The notes under the pieces: model-generated
Databases searched by the model: none
Told to the model about the DNA's origin: nothing
The model's input: the letters and a program-made list of their open reading frames with translations, nothing else
NCBI GenBank assembly: GCA_965602945.1
Contig: CBFDBC010000029.1
Coordinates: 1-22,818, forward strand
Length of the DNA stretch: 22,818 nt
Origin: JAUXEH01 sp965602945
GTDB taxonomy: Bacteria; Acidobacteriota; Aminicenantia; Aminicenantales; Aminicenantaceae
Direction: 5' to 3'
Position numbers and translations under genes: made by a program
Shown here: piece by piece, positions 15,593 through 22,818 of the stretch
Position numbering within the stretch: position 1 is the first letter of the stretch
Layout: each line of letters starts with the position of its first letter

Positions 15593-18021
15593 TCTTTCTT
15601 GTTCTTGTCGTTTTTCTGATCGAAGGTCTTCCAGCTGCTGGCCAGGCGGCGCAGTTCCTGATCCACCAGGTAATGCACCGTACCCTCTTCGAAGGAGCCA
15701 TCCTTTTTCCTGCGGCCGGCCTTGACTCCAGTCAGGATCTCGATCCCCGCATCGATGGTCTTCACGGGGTAAACATGGAAGAGGCCGTTCCGAACAGCCT
15801 CGACCACATCCTTGCGCAGCATCAGGTTGCCCACGTTCTGGTGGGGGATGACGACCCCCTGAGTCCCGGTCAGACGCCGGGCCTTGCACACATCGAAGAA
15901 GCCTTCGATCTTCTCGTTGACACCGCCTATGGGCTGTATCTCGCCCTTCTGGTTCAGCGATCCTGTGACCGCGATATCCTGGCGGAGGGGCAGTTTGGAC
16001 AGGCTGGAAAGGATCGCATACACCTCGGTGGAAGACGCGCTGTCGCCGTCGACTCCGGAATATGCCTGCTCGAATGCCAGGCTGGCGGTGAGCGAAAAGG
16101 GTTTGTCCTGTGCGTATTTCCCGCGCAGGTAGCCGCCCAGGATCAGGACGCCCTTGTTGTGGGTGCGTCCGCTCAGGTCCGACTCTCTCTCGATGTTGAT
16201 GACTCCCGCGCGCCCTACCGAGGTGGAGGCCGTGATGCGCGTCGGCTTGCCGAAGGCGGACTGCCCCAGCATGTAGACCGAGAGGCCGTTGACCTGTCCC
16301 ACCGCGGATCCCTTGGAATCGATCATGATGGTGCCTTCTTCGATCATCTCCTGGATCTTGTCCTCGATCAGGTTTACGCGTTCGAAGCGTTCCCGGATGG
16401 CCTCTTCGATGTGTTCTCGATTCACGGTGGGGCTGTTATCTTTCCCGGCCCAATAATTGCCCTCCCGTACCACATCGGCCAGATGGTGGAATCGCGTGGA
16501 GAGTTTCTTGTGCCGGCCCGCCAGGCGGATGCTGTATTCCATGAGGGCAGCGATGCCCTGTTTGGCCACCGGGCGGAGCTCATCCTCTTCCGTGATCTTC
16601 CTGACAAAATCGGCGTACTCCATGAGGGTCTTTTTGTTCAGCGGGGTCACCGAATCGAACTCGGCCTTGATCTTGAAGATCTTCTTGAAATCCTCGTCCT
16701 TGTAGTACAGCAGGTTGTATAGGTACGAGTCCCCGATCATGATCACCTTCACGTTGATCTTTATCGGTTCGGGCTTGAGCCGTGACGAGGAGAAAAGGAA
16801 CAGGGAAGCGAAGTTCTGGATCTCCAGCGTCTGGTTGCGGAGTGTGCGCTTCAGGGTGGGCCATACACCCGGTTCGAGCAGCGCATCCATGGCAGTGATG
16901 ACCAGGTGGCCGCCGTTGGCCTTCAGGAATGACCCGGCTTTGATCTTGGTGAAGTCGGTCTGCATGAATCCGAACCGGTTCATGGAGGACTCGATGGACC
17001 CGAAGAGGTTCACGTAGTTGGGGTTGGTCTCCATGACCACCGGCGCCTTTTTCAGGTCTGAATTGTCGATGACCAGGTTCACTTCAAAGGGTAAGAAGGG
17101 ATCCCCGGCCTCCTTGGATTTCTGCTCCGGTTTCTGGGCTTTGAAGAGGTCCACGTTCTTGTTGAGGTTTTCCTCGACATGGTCGAGGTAGTCGCCGATC
17201 TTCTCAAACTGGAATTTTTTCCGGAGATCGTCGATGGCCTGCTTAATGATAGGCGTGATGGACTTGTTGTCCCAGTCCTTGAGGAGCTCACGTGTCTTCT
17301 CCTCGGTTTCTTTCATGGACTTGAATACCTGTTCGAGCTTTCCGGTCAGGTCATCGTATTTTTTGTGCAGCTGTTCCAGTGTCGCCTTGGGGAATTTGTC
17401 TTCCCTGGTCTCGGCCGCCAGCTTTTCAAAAGGCGTGGGCTTTCCGTTGATGACGGGAATGAGGTCGGGCTTGACAAATGTGCCGATCTGGACCTGGATG
17501 ACGGAAAAGCCTTCCTGGGAGACTTCTGCTTCGAATTTCTTCAGGGCCGCCTTCTGTTTGTTCTGCTGCTCTTCGATGATGCCATCCCTCTTCTCCGTAT
17601 AATATGGGCTCTTCAGCAGCTCGGGGATGTTGATCTGCAAGGTTTCGATGAGCTGTCTCATCTCCTCCTTGAACAGCCTCCCCTTTCCGGCAGGAAGAGT
17701 GATCAGGGTCGGTTCGTCCGCAGCTTTGAAGTTGTTCACATACAGGATGTCGTCCGGTTTGGTCCTGGTCTTTTCTATCTTGTCCAGGAATTTCGTGATC
17801 GTGGTGGTCCGTCCCGTTCCCAGCATCCCGGTTATGAAGATATTGTAGCCCCGGCTCTTGATGTCCAGACCGGTCTGGATCGATTTCAGGGCCCGTTCCT
17901 GGCCTATGATGCCTTCACATCGTTTGCATTCCTCGGTCGTGTCAAAGGGAAGCAGCCCCGGATCGACGTTCTGATAGAGTTTTTCCGGCGAGAGTTCCTT
18001 TGCCTGGGGAGCGTCCTTCAT
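15589..18021 (-). CDS. LonB-like ATP-dependent serine protease (AAA_32 / Lon_C family)
   Basis: This protein of about 810 residues belongs to the Lon-like family with an unusual AAA module and a C-terminal Lon protease domain; there is no classical Lon N-terminal domain. A P-loop lies at about 65-74 (GMLGTGRTTT, with Arg where Lys is usual). A long charged, probably coiled-coil insertion spans about 145-300, and the second half of the AAA module includes GGHLVITAMDALLEPG near 369-384. The Lon domain has the Ser-Lys dyad: Ser in GDSASST (about 660) and Lys in GGVNEKIEG (about 703). It should degrade misfolded or regulatory proteins in the cytoplasm. The ATG at 18021 follows GGAGGA and fits the family start; upstream in-frame codons are rejected because a promoter lies there. 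It is transcribed alone and converges on rluB. Confidence 0.9.
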   Translation of the reverse strand: MKDAPQAKELSPEKLYQNVDPGLLPFDTTEECKRCEGIIGQERALKSIQTGLDIKSRGYNIFITGMLGTGRTTTITKFLDKIEKTRTKPDDILYVNNFKAADEPTLITLPAGKGRLFKEEMRQLIETLQINIPELLKSPYYTEKRDGIIEEQQNKQKAALKKFEAEVSQEGFSVIQVQIGTFVKPDLIPVINGKPTPFEKLAAETREDKFPKATLEQLHKKYDDLTGKLEQVFKSMKETEEKTRELLKDWDNKSITPIIKQAIDDLRKKFQFEKIGDYLDHVEENLNKNVDLFKAQKPEQKSKEAGDPFLPFEVNLVIDNSDLKKAPVVMETNPNYVNLFGSIESSMNRFGFMQTDFTKIKAGSFLKANGGHLVITAMDALLEPGVWPTLKRTLRNQTLEIQNFASLFLFSSSRLKPEPIKINVKVIMIGDSYLYNLLYYKDEDFKKIFKIKAEFDSVTPLNKKTLMEYADFVRKITEEDELRPVAKQGIAALMEYSIRLAGRHKKLSTRFHHLADVVREGNYWAGKDNSPTVNREHIEEAIRERFERVNLIEDKIQEMIEEGTIMIDSKGSAVGQVNGLSVYMLGQSAFGKPTRITASTSVGRAGVINIERESDLSGRTHNKGVLILGGYLRGKYAQDKPFSLTASLAFEQAYSGVDGDSASSTEVYAILSSLSKLPLRQDIAVTGSLNQKGEIQPIGGVNEKIEGFFDVCKARRLTGTQGVVIPHQNVGNLMLRKDVVEAVRNGLFHVYPVKTIDAGIEILTGVKAGRRKKDGSFEEGTVHYLVDQELRRLASSWKTFDQKNDKNKKD

Positions 18022-18052
18022 GCCATCCTCCTTCGGATTTTGTGTGCATAAG

Positions 18053-18080
18053 ATTATAACAGAAATCCGGGGGAACACAA
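18053..18080 (-). promoter_or_regulatory. Promoter of the LonB-like protease gene
   Basis: Read on the minus strand, a perfect TATAAT (18058-18053) is preceded by TTGTGT (18080-18075) with a 16-nt spacer. The 5' leader would be about 25 nt and include the GGAGGA ribosome binding site before the ATG at 18021. No heat-shock-type inverted repeat (CIRCE) is visible. Confidence 0.5.
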
Positions 18081-18081
18081 A

Positions 18082-18467
18082 CGCACCGCGGCAGAGCGGA
18101 CAGTTGTGGTATTTCAGCGATTTATCTGAATCAGACCGAGTCTCTGGATGATTCACGTGTCGAGGTTGCTGCGGCGACAAGGAAGCGGCCCATGAAGCTG
18201 TAGATGTCTACCGCGAATGGGTTGTGACGAAGTCGATGTAGTAAGATCGGCCCGCCCGAAGGGTAAGAAACGCCGAAATTAATTTAGGTTTAAGAAGAGA
18301 GATGGGAGAAATATAGAAAATCATGAAATGACAGTGGGACTGTAGGGGTCGTTTTTTATGGAATATCGGCGGTTCTTATGAATTATCCAGAAGAATAAGT
18401 GCGTGCATTACGAGGAGTCATTTGTTAAGATATGTGCACCTTAGAAGAGCCTGAGGAGGGACGAACT
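18082..18467. other. Non-coding spacer between divergent lonB-like and GNAT genes
   Basis: No convincing gene is seen in this stretch, which is more AT-rich than its surroundings, especially from 18270 on. It contains an inverted repeat TGAATCA (18127-18133) / TGATTCA (18149-18155) with a smaller AGAC-CGA-GTCT stem inside its loop. Further on, ACAGT-GGG-ACTGT (18331-18343) is followed 8 nt later by six T residues. The promoter of the rightward gene must lie here, but only weak candidates are visible (for example TAAGAT at 18426-18431). A GAGGAGGG ribosome binding site (18453-18460) sets the downstream start. Confidence 0.4.
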
Positions 18468-19592
18468 GTGAGCGGCATACGTATCGATAAAGTCGAAACG
18501 AAAAAAGCCCTGAAGAAATTTATCAAGTTTCCCTGGACGATATACAAAGGAGATCCCAACTGGGTGCCGCCGCTGATCGTGGACGTCAAGGAGAGACTGG
18601 ATCGGGATAAAAATCCCTTCTTTGAACACGCGGAGATGGATCTGTTCCTCGCGTTCAAGGATGATGTCCTCGCAGGGCGGATCGCGGCCGTCATAGACGA
18701 CAATCACAATCAGGTGCACGACGAGAAGGTAGCCTTTTTCGGGATGTACGAAAGCATCGATGACATCGAGGTGGCCCAGGCGCTGCTCGATCGGGTCGCG
18801 GCCTGGGGCAAGGAGCGGGGGATGGAGATCCTCCGAGGTCCGATGAACCTTTCCATGAACGACGAGTGTGCCTTTCTGGTGGAAGGCTTCGATTCGCCCC
18901 CGGTCGTCATGATGAGCTACAACCCGCCATATTATGTGGATCTCATGGAGAAGTCCGGCCTGGGCAAAGCCAAGGACCTGTATGCTTTTTACATGAACAA
19001 GGGCCATGAGATAGCTCAGAAAATAGAGACCATCGTGAAACGGGCACAGAGATCCACCAACATCACACTGCGGTGCGTCAATGCCAAGACCTTGAAAGAG
19101 GACGTGGAAAAGATCCGGTATATCTATAATCACGGCTGGGAAAAGAACTGGGGCTTTGTGCCCTGGACCGAGCATGAGCTGGATCACTTGGCAGTCAACC
19201 TCAAGCAGATGGCGGATTGGGACATCGTCATCCTGGCGGAGGACAAGGGGAAGCCGGTGGGCTTTGCTTTTGGGCTCCCCAACTATAATGAGGTGTTCAT
19301 CAAGATGAATGGTCGGCTCCTGCCCTTCGGCCTGCTGAAGCTTCTCTACTACAAGCGGAAGATCACCGGGATTCGGGCCGTCGTGTTCGGGATCCTGAAG
19401 GAATACCGCATGTCCGGGCTGAGCTACATGCTCTACTGGCAGCTGGAGAAGAACAGCTTGGCGAAAGGATACACCTGGGCAGAGACGTCCTGGCAGCTGG
19501 AGGACAACGATGCCATCAACCGCTTCGCATCCTCCATCGGAGGGGAGGTCTACAAGACATACCGTATCTACGAAAGAAGGATCTCAGACTGA
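18468..19592 (+). CDS. GNAT-like N-acetyltransferase fold protein (YghO-like)
   Basis: This 374-residue cytoplasmic protein resembles the YghO-type family of putative acyl-CoA N-acyltransferases. The N-terminal FPWTIYKGDPNWVPPL segment (near 19-34) is typical, followed by AGRIAAVIDDNHN and a RGPMNLSMNDECAFLVEGFD block. The C-terminal half has a second GNAT-like core (WDIVILAEDKGKPVGFAFGL, then ILKEYRMSGLSYMLYW) and ends with AETSWQLEDNDAINRF, the usual closing motif. No substrate is known to me for the family. I chose GTG 18468 because it sits 7 nt after GAGGAGGG; an upstream ATG at 18432 would place that ribosome binding site inside the gene. It precedes the crotonase by 34 nt and could be its operon partner. 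Confidence 0.75.
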   Translation: MSGIRIDKVETKKALKKFIKFPWTIYKGDPNWVPPLIVDVKERLDRDKNPFFEHAEMDLFLAFKDDVLAGRIAAVIDDNHNQVHDEKVAFFGMYESIDDIEVAQALLDRVAAWGKERGMEILRGPMNLSMNDECAFLVEGFDSPPVVMMSYNPPYYVDLMEKSGLGKAKDLYAFYMNKGHEIAQKIETIVKRAQRSTNITLRCVNAKTLKEDVEKIRYIYNHGWEKNWGFVPWTEHELDHLAVNLKQMADWDIVILAEDKGKPVGFAFGLPNYNEVFIKMNGRLLPFGLLKLLYYKRKITGIRAVVFGILKEYRMSGLSYMLYWQLEKNSLAKGYTWAETSWQLEDNDAINRFASSIGGEVYKTYRIYERRISD

Positions 19593-19626
19593 AGCACTCA
19601 GGTCACGCCAGGTACGAGGAGGCAAG

Positions 19627-20409
19627 ATGGCTTTTAAAAACCTGATCACAAAGGTCGAGAATAATATCGGCTGGGTCATCATTGACCGGCCGGACAAACT
19701 CAACGCCCTGAACCGTGAGACCGTCGACGAGATGATCGAAGCGTTTCGTGCTTATCTGCCCGACGGCGAGGTCAAGGCCGTGATCCTGACGGGATCAGGC
19801 GAGAAGGCTTTCATCGCCGGGGCGGACATCGGGGAGCTGGCCGGGCTGGACCTTGACACCGGGAAAGACTATGTCCTCAACGGCCAGAAGCTGACAAAGC
19901 TCGTGGAGAATTACCCCAAGCCCGTGATCGCCGCCGTCAATGGATTCGCCCTCGGCGGGGGAACCGAGATGGCCCTGGCCTGTCATGTCCGCATCGCCTC
20001 TGAGAATGCCAAGATGGGTCAGCCCGAGGTCAAACTGGGACTCATCCCGGGCTTCGGCGGGACCCAGAGGTTGTCGCGCCTTGTGGGCAAGGGGCAGGCC
20101 CTGGAGCTGATCCTGACCGGGAAGATCATCGGTGCCCGGGAGGCGCTGGATATCGGCCTTGTGAACCGCGTGGTTCCTCTTGAAGAGCTGCACGTGACCT
20201 GCGAAGCGCTGGCGGGGGAGATGGCGGCCAACGGCCCGCTGGCCTTGAGGTACGGGATCGAGGCCGTGAACTCGGGCTTCGATATCCCCATGAACGAGGC
20301 CCTGCTCCTGGAGGCCGAGCTCTTCGGGAAGTGCTGTGCCACAGGGGACAGCAAGGAAGGCACCCAGGCTTTCCTGGAGAAACGGAAACCTGACTTTCAG
20401 GGAAAGTGA
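19627..20409 (+). CDS. Enoyl-CoA hydratase / crotonase family protein
   Basis: This 260-residue protein has the length and core motifs of short-chain enoyl-CoA hydratases, which add water to trans-2-enoyl-CoA in fatty-acid or butyrate-type pathways. The two catalytic glutamates are present at the canonical 20-residue spacing (E114 in GGGTEMALAC, E134 in GQPEVKLGLIPGFGGTQRL). Oxyanion-hole segments are FIAGADIGEL (around A66) and ALGGG (around G111). I chose ATG 19627 after GAGGAGG; longer forms in this frame would overlap the preceding gene. It ends 15 nt before ribH and is probably co-transcribed with it. Other acyl-CoA-dehydrogenase or thiolase genes needed for a pathway are not in the window, so the substrate is uncertain, but retention of both Glu residues supports real hydratase activity. 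Confidence 0.9.
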   Translation: MAFKNLITKVENNIGWVIIDRPDKLNALNRETVDEMIEAFRAYLPDGEVKAVILTGSGEKAFIAGADIGELAGLDLDTGKDYVLNGQKLTKLVENYPKPVIAAVNGFALGGGTEMALACHVRIASENAKMGQPEVKLGLIPGFGGTQRLSRLVGKGQALELILTGKIIGAREALDIGLVNRVVPLEELHVTCEALAGEMAANGPLALRYGIEAVNSGFDIPMNEALLLEAELFGKCCATGDSKEGTQAFLEKRKPDFQGK

Positions 20410-20424
20410 AAACGGGAGAGACAC

Positions 20425-20895
20425 ATGAAAACATACGAAGGCAAACTGCAAGCCAAAGGCTTCAAGATCGGGATCATCCTCAGCCGGTTTAACCAGTTCA
20501 TCTCCGAACGCCTGCTGGACGGCGCTCTGGACGCACTGCACAAGCTGGGATCCGAAGACGACGATCTGTCCATATACAAGGTTCCCGGCTCTTTTGAGGT
20601 GCCGGGGGTGGCGAAAAAGCTGGCTCACTCCAAGGATTTCGACGGGATCCTGTGTCTCGGAGCCCTGATCCGGGGTGACACCCCTCACTTCGAATATTTG
20701 AGCGCCGAAGTCACCAAAGGATTGGCCCAGATCGCCATGGAGGAGGGCGTGCCCGTATCTTTTGGCATCCTGACCGTGGATACCATAGAACAGGGTATTG
20801 AAAGGGCCGGCACCAAGGCCGGCAACAAAGGCTACGACGCCGCGTTCGCGCTGATCGAGACCATCAACCTGGAAAAGGAAGCAGGCCTGAAATGA
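20425..20895 (+). CDS. ribH: 6,7-dimethyl-8-ribityllumazine synthase
   Basis: This 156-residue protein is lumazine synthase, which condenses 5-amino-6-ribitylaminouracil with 3,4-dihydroxy-2-butanone 4-phosphate in the penultimate step of riboflavin synthesis; family members assemble into pentamers or capsids. Diagnostic motifs are SRFN (20-23), VPGSFEVP (53-60), the catalytic-histidine block GALIRGDTPHFE (H88), GVPVSFGILT, and GTKAGNKGYDAA near the end. Length is normal. The ATG follows GGGAGAG. The usual ribH-nusB pairing is present, with nusB 15 nt downstream. No other rib genes are seen here and no FMN riboswitch is visible, so the rest of the pathway must lie elsewhere. Confidence 0.96.
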   Translation: MKTYEGKLQAKGFKIGIILSRFNQFISERLLDGALDALHKLGSEDDDLSIYKVPGSFEVPGVAKKLAHSKDFDGILCLGALIRGDTPHFEYLSAEVTKGLAQIAMEEGVPVSFGILTVDTIEQGIERAGTKAGNKGYDAAFALIETINLEKEAGLK

Positions 20896-20910
20896 GAACT
20901 CGCGTCTGTT

Positions 20911-21351
20911 ATGGGCACTAGAAGAAACGCCCGGGAGCGTGCCCTCCAGATCCTGTTCCAACTGGAGTTCGACGAGACCCCTCCGGACCTGATCTTCCGG
21001 CAGTACTGGCAGGACAGGAAGGTCGGAGAGGACGAGCGTCTGCACTGCGAGACCCTGGTCGAGGGGATCAGCGCGCACAAACCCCGGATCGATAACATCA
21101 TCCAGTCCGTGTCCGAGAACTGGCGTGTAGTCCGCATGGTCCTGGTGGATCGTAACATTCTGCGGATCGCGGTATACGAGATGTTCTGGGGGGAACGCCT
21201 GGCGCCTGGGATCATCATCAACGAGGCCATCGAGATCGCCAAGAAATACAGCGGGGATCAATCCGCCACGTTTATCAACGGGATCCTGGATGCGCTGTAC
21301 CGCAGGTCGGATGAGATACTGAATGCTATGAAGGAAGAGGGCGATGAGTGA
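20911..21351 (+). CDS. nusB: Transcription antitermination factor NusB
   Basis: This 146-residue all-helical protein matches NusB, which binds the boxA element of rRNA leaders together with NusE (ribosomal protein S10) in antitermination complexes. The N-terminal RRNARERALQILFQLEFDE and the C-terminal VDRNILRIAVYEM...PGIIINEAIEIAKKY and TFINGILDAL blocks are the classical family signature. Length is typical (about 140). The ATG at 20911 has no strong ribosome binding site, so translation may depend on ribH just upstream; its stop lies 8 nt inside lysS. This gene order (ribH-nusB) is widespread in bacteria. Confidence 0.95.
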   Translation: MGTRRNARERALQILFQLEFDETPPDLIFRQYWQDRKVGEDERLHCETLVEGISAHKPRIDNIIQSVSENWRVVRMVLVDRNILRIAVYEMFWGERLAPGIIINEAIEIAKKYSGDQSATFINGILDALYRRSDEILNAMKEEGDE

Positions 21352-22818
21352 TTCCAAGACCGACAGGAACGAAGGCCTGGGCGAACAGGAGGCCGTTCGC
21401 CGGGACAAGATGAGGAGGCTGGGGGAGGCGGGAGTCGAGCTTTTCCCGCACAAGATCCCTATGACTCATTCCATCCAAAACATCGTCTCCACCCATTCCG
21501 AGAGCGGGGGAGAGGAGCTGGAAGCCGCGGGGATCCATGTGGTCGTTCCCGGCCGCGTCGTTTCCATCCGCAGGATGGGGCGTGCCGTTTTTTTCCACAT
21601 CAACGACAGCGAGGCCAAGCTGCAGGCCTATCTGAGGGCGGACAAGGTCGGCCAGGACAGGTTCGAGCTCTTTTCCTTGATCGACATCGGGGACATGGTT
21701 GCCGTGGAGGGCGATCTGTTCAAGACCCGGACAGGGGAACTGACCGTCCTGGCATCGGACTGGAAGTTTCTGGCCAAGTGTCTCCACCCCCTTCCCGAGA
21801 AGTGGCACGGGCTGCAGGATGTGGAGGTCCGTTTCCGCAAGAGATACCTCGATCTGATCGTCAATCCGGATACGGCCCGGATCTTCCGTCTACGGAGCCG
21901 GATCATAGCCGGGATCCGGGACTATTTCAACGCGCGCGATTATATCGAGGTAGAGACCCCCATGATGCACGCCATCCCGGGAGGGGCCCTGGCCAAGCCT
22001 TTCCAGACCTTTCACAATGCCCTGGGGATGGAGCTTTACCTGAGGATCGCCCCCGAACTCTACCTCAAGCGTCTGACTGTGGGGGGCATGAACAAGGTGT
22101 ATGAGATCAACCGCAATTTCCGCAACGAAGGGATATCCACCGAGCACAATCCCGAGTTCACCATGCTGGAGTTCTATGAGGCCTATGCCGATTACGACGA
22201 CATGATGAACATGACCGAGGAGCTGATCCACGGCCTGGCGGTCGACCTTCTGGGGACCGACCGGCTGACCTACGGAGATCAGACGATCTCACTCGAGCGG
22301 CCCTGGAAGAGGATCAAGTTCATGGAGGCCCTGTCCGAATACAGCGGCCTGGCCCCGGCCCGCTTCGACGACCTTAACAGTATCATCGAACTGGCCGTAA
22401 CACTGGCCGGGGAAGGGGCGGCCCCGACATATGGGAAGGCGCTGGATGTCATCTTCGACAAGCATGTCAAGCCTCACCTGGTCCAGCCCACCTTTGTGAT
22501 GAATCCTCCCAAGGAGATCTCACCTCTGGCCAAAGCGTCACCAGAGAATCCGGACGAGGCCCAGCGTTTCGAGCTCATGGTCGCCGGCATGGAGATCGCG
22601 AACGCTTTCAGCGAGCTCTCCGACCCGGAGGAGCAGCGGAGAAGATTCGAGCAGCAGGCGGAGGCCAGGAAAAAGGGCGATGAAGAGTCCCACGTGATCG
22701 ATGAGGAGTACATCGATGCCCTGGAGTACGGGCTGCCCCCCACCGGGGGGGAAGGGATCGGGATCGACCGGCTGATCATGCTGTTCGCGGACCGGAAGTC
22801 CATCCGCGAGGTCATCCT
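21344..22818 (+). CDS. lysS: Lysyl-tRNA synthetase, class II (3' end outside window)
   Basis: The frame from ATG 21344 gives 491 residues and runs off the window, missing only the last few residues of a protein normally about 500 long. It charges tRNA(Lys) with lysine. An OB-fold anticodon-binding domain lies at about 64-145. The class II catalytic core shows motif 1 (YIEVETPMM, 200-208), the GGALAKPF segment, motif 2 (YEINRNFRNEGIS...HNPEFTMLEFY, about 253-278) and motif 3 (GEGIGIDRLIML, 469-480). The start overlaps nusB by 8 nt and follows GGAAGAGGG. It continues the ribH-nusB transcription unit. No internal disruption is seen. Confidence 0.96.
   Translation, partial: MSDSKTDRNEGLGEQEAVRRDKMRRLGEAGVELFPHKIPMTHSIQNIVSTHSESGGEELEAAGIHVVVPGRVVSIRRMGRAVFFHINDSEAKLQAYLRADKVGQDRFELFSLIDIGDMVAVEGDLFKTRTGELTVLASDWKFLAKCLHPLPEKWHGLQDVEVRFRKRYLDLIVNPDTARIFRLRSRIIAGIRDYFNARDYIEVETPMMHAIPGGALAKPFQTFHNALGMELYLRIAPELYLKRLTVGGMNKVYEINRNFRNEGISTEHNPEFTMLEFYEAYADYDDMMNMTEELIHGLAVDLLGTDRLTYGDQTISLERPWKRIKFMEALSEYSGLAPARFDDLNSIIELAVTLAGEGAAPTYGKALDVIFDKHVKPHLVQPTFVMNPPKEISPLAKASPENPDEAQRFELMVAGMEIANAFSELSDPEEQRRRFEQQAEARKKGDEESHVIDEEYIDALEYGLPPTGGEGIGIDRLIMLFADRKSIREVI

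Noticed and set aside
15557..15620. Possible terminator of rluB: imperfect GC stem around its last codons followed by T-rich sequence
   Set aside because: The stem needs bulges and G-G mismatches, and the T-rich stretch is explained by the Lys/Asp/Asn codons of the LonB-like C-terminus on the other strand.
18127..18140. Resemblance between AATCAGACCGAG here and ATTCAGTCCGAG in the 14051 inverted repeat
   Set aside because: Only a dozen positions with mismatches and no shared flanks or stem; probably coincidence.
18152..18241. A 29-codon open stretch ending at TAG 18239-18241 that looks mildly protein-like
   Set aside because: It has no start codon or ribosome binding site, is closed upstream by a stop, and I recognise no family; too short to support as a gene remnant.
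19795..21453. 552-codon minus-strand open frame opposite the crotonase, ribH and nusB
   Set aside because: It spans three genes with clear family signatures on the other strand; low-complexity shadow translation with no domain.

Overview
The window is a GC-rich, gene-dense bacterial segment with no tRNA or rRNA gene, CRISPR array or insertion sequence that I can recognise. Its content (soluble NADH/NADPH/ferredoxin-type redox proteins, an alanine dehydrogenase relative, a CoA-transferase, crotonase, no oxygen-linked enzymes) suggests an anaerobic, probably fermentative or syntrophic bacterium. An affiliation with Acidobacteriota (for example Ca. Aminicenantes) or Desulfobacterota is a guess from overall gene style and could not be tested here.

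Left part (1-8183, + strand): the 3' end of an alanine dehydrogenase-family gene, then five closely spaced redox genes. These are a NuoE/HydC-like [2Fe-2S] protein, a NuoF/HydB-like FMN/NADH protein with extra Fe-S domains, a NuoG-like molybdopterin-fold protein, and the two subunits of an NfnAB-type NADPH:ferredoxin oxidoreductase. No Nuo membrane subunit and no H-cluster hydrogenase domain is present. The block therefore looks like a soluble, multi-cofactor electron-transfer or transhydrogenase complex, possibly electron-bifurcating. It is the most interesting system in the window.

Middle (8184-14258): a good sigma70-type promoter precedes a unit of a 4-hydroxybutyrate/acetyl-CoA-type CoA-transferase, a short RNase HIII and an AlaX-type tRNA editing protein. 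This unit runs head-on into two overlapping minus-strand MacB/FtsX-type permease genes that have no ATPase or adaptor gene beside them. A 287-nt gap upstream of the permeases holds a perfect 14-bp inverted repeat inside a longer imperfect hairpin.

Right part (14259-22818): a stand-alone pyruvate kinase C-terminal-domain protein and an RluB-family pseudouridine synthase on +, then a convergent LonB-like protease on - whose stop codon overlaps that of rluB. After a 446-nt region containing the lonB promoter come a YghO-like GNAT-family protein, a crotonase, ribH, nusB and the 5' nearly complete lysS. The crotonase-ribH-nusB-lysS genes are tightly packed and probably co-transcribed.
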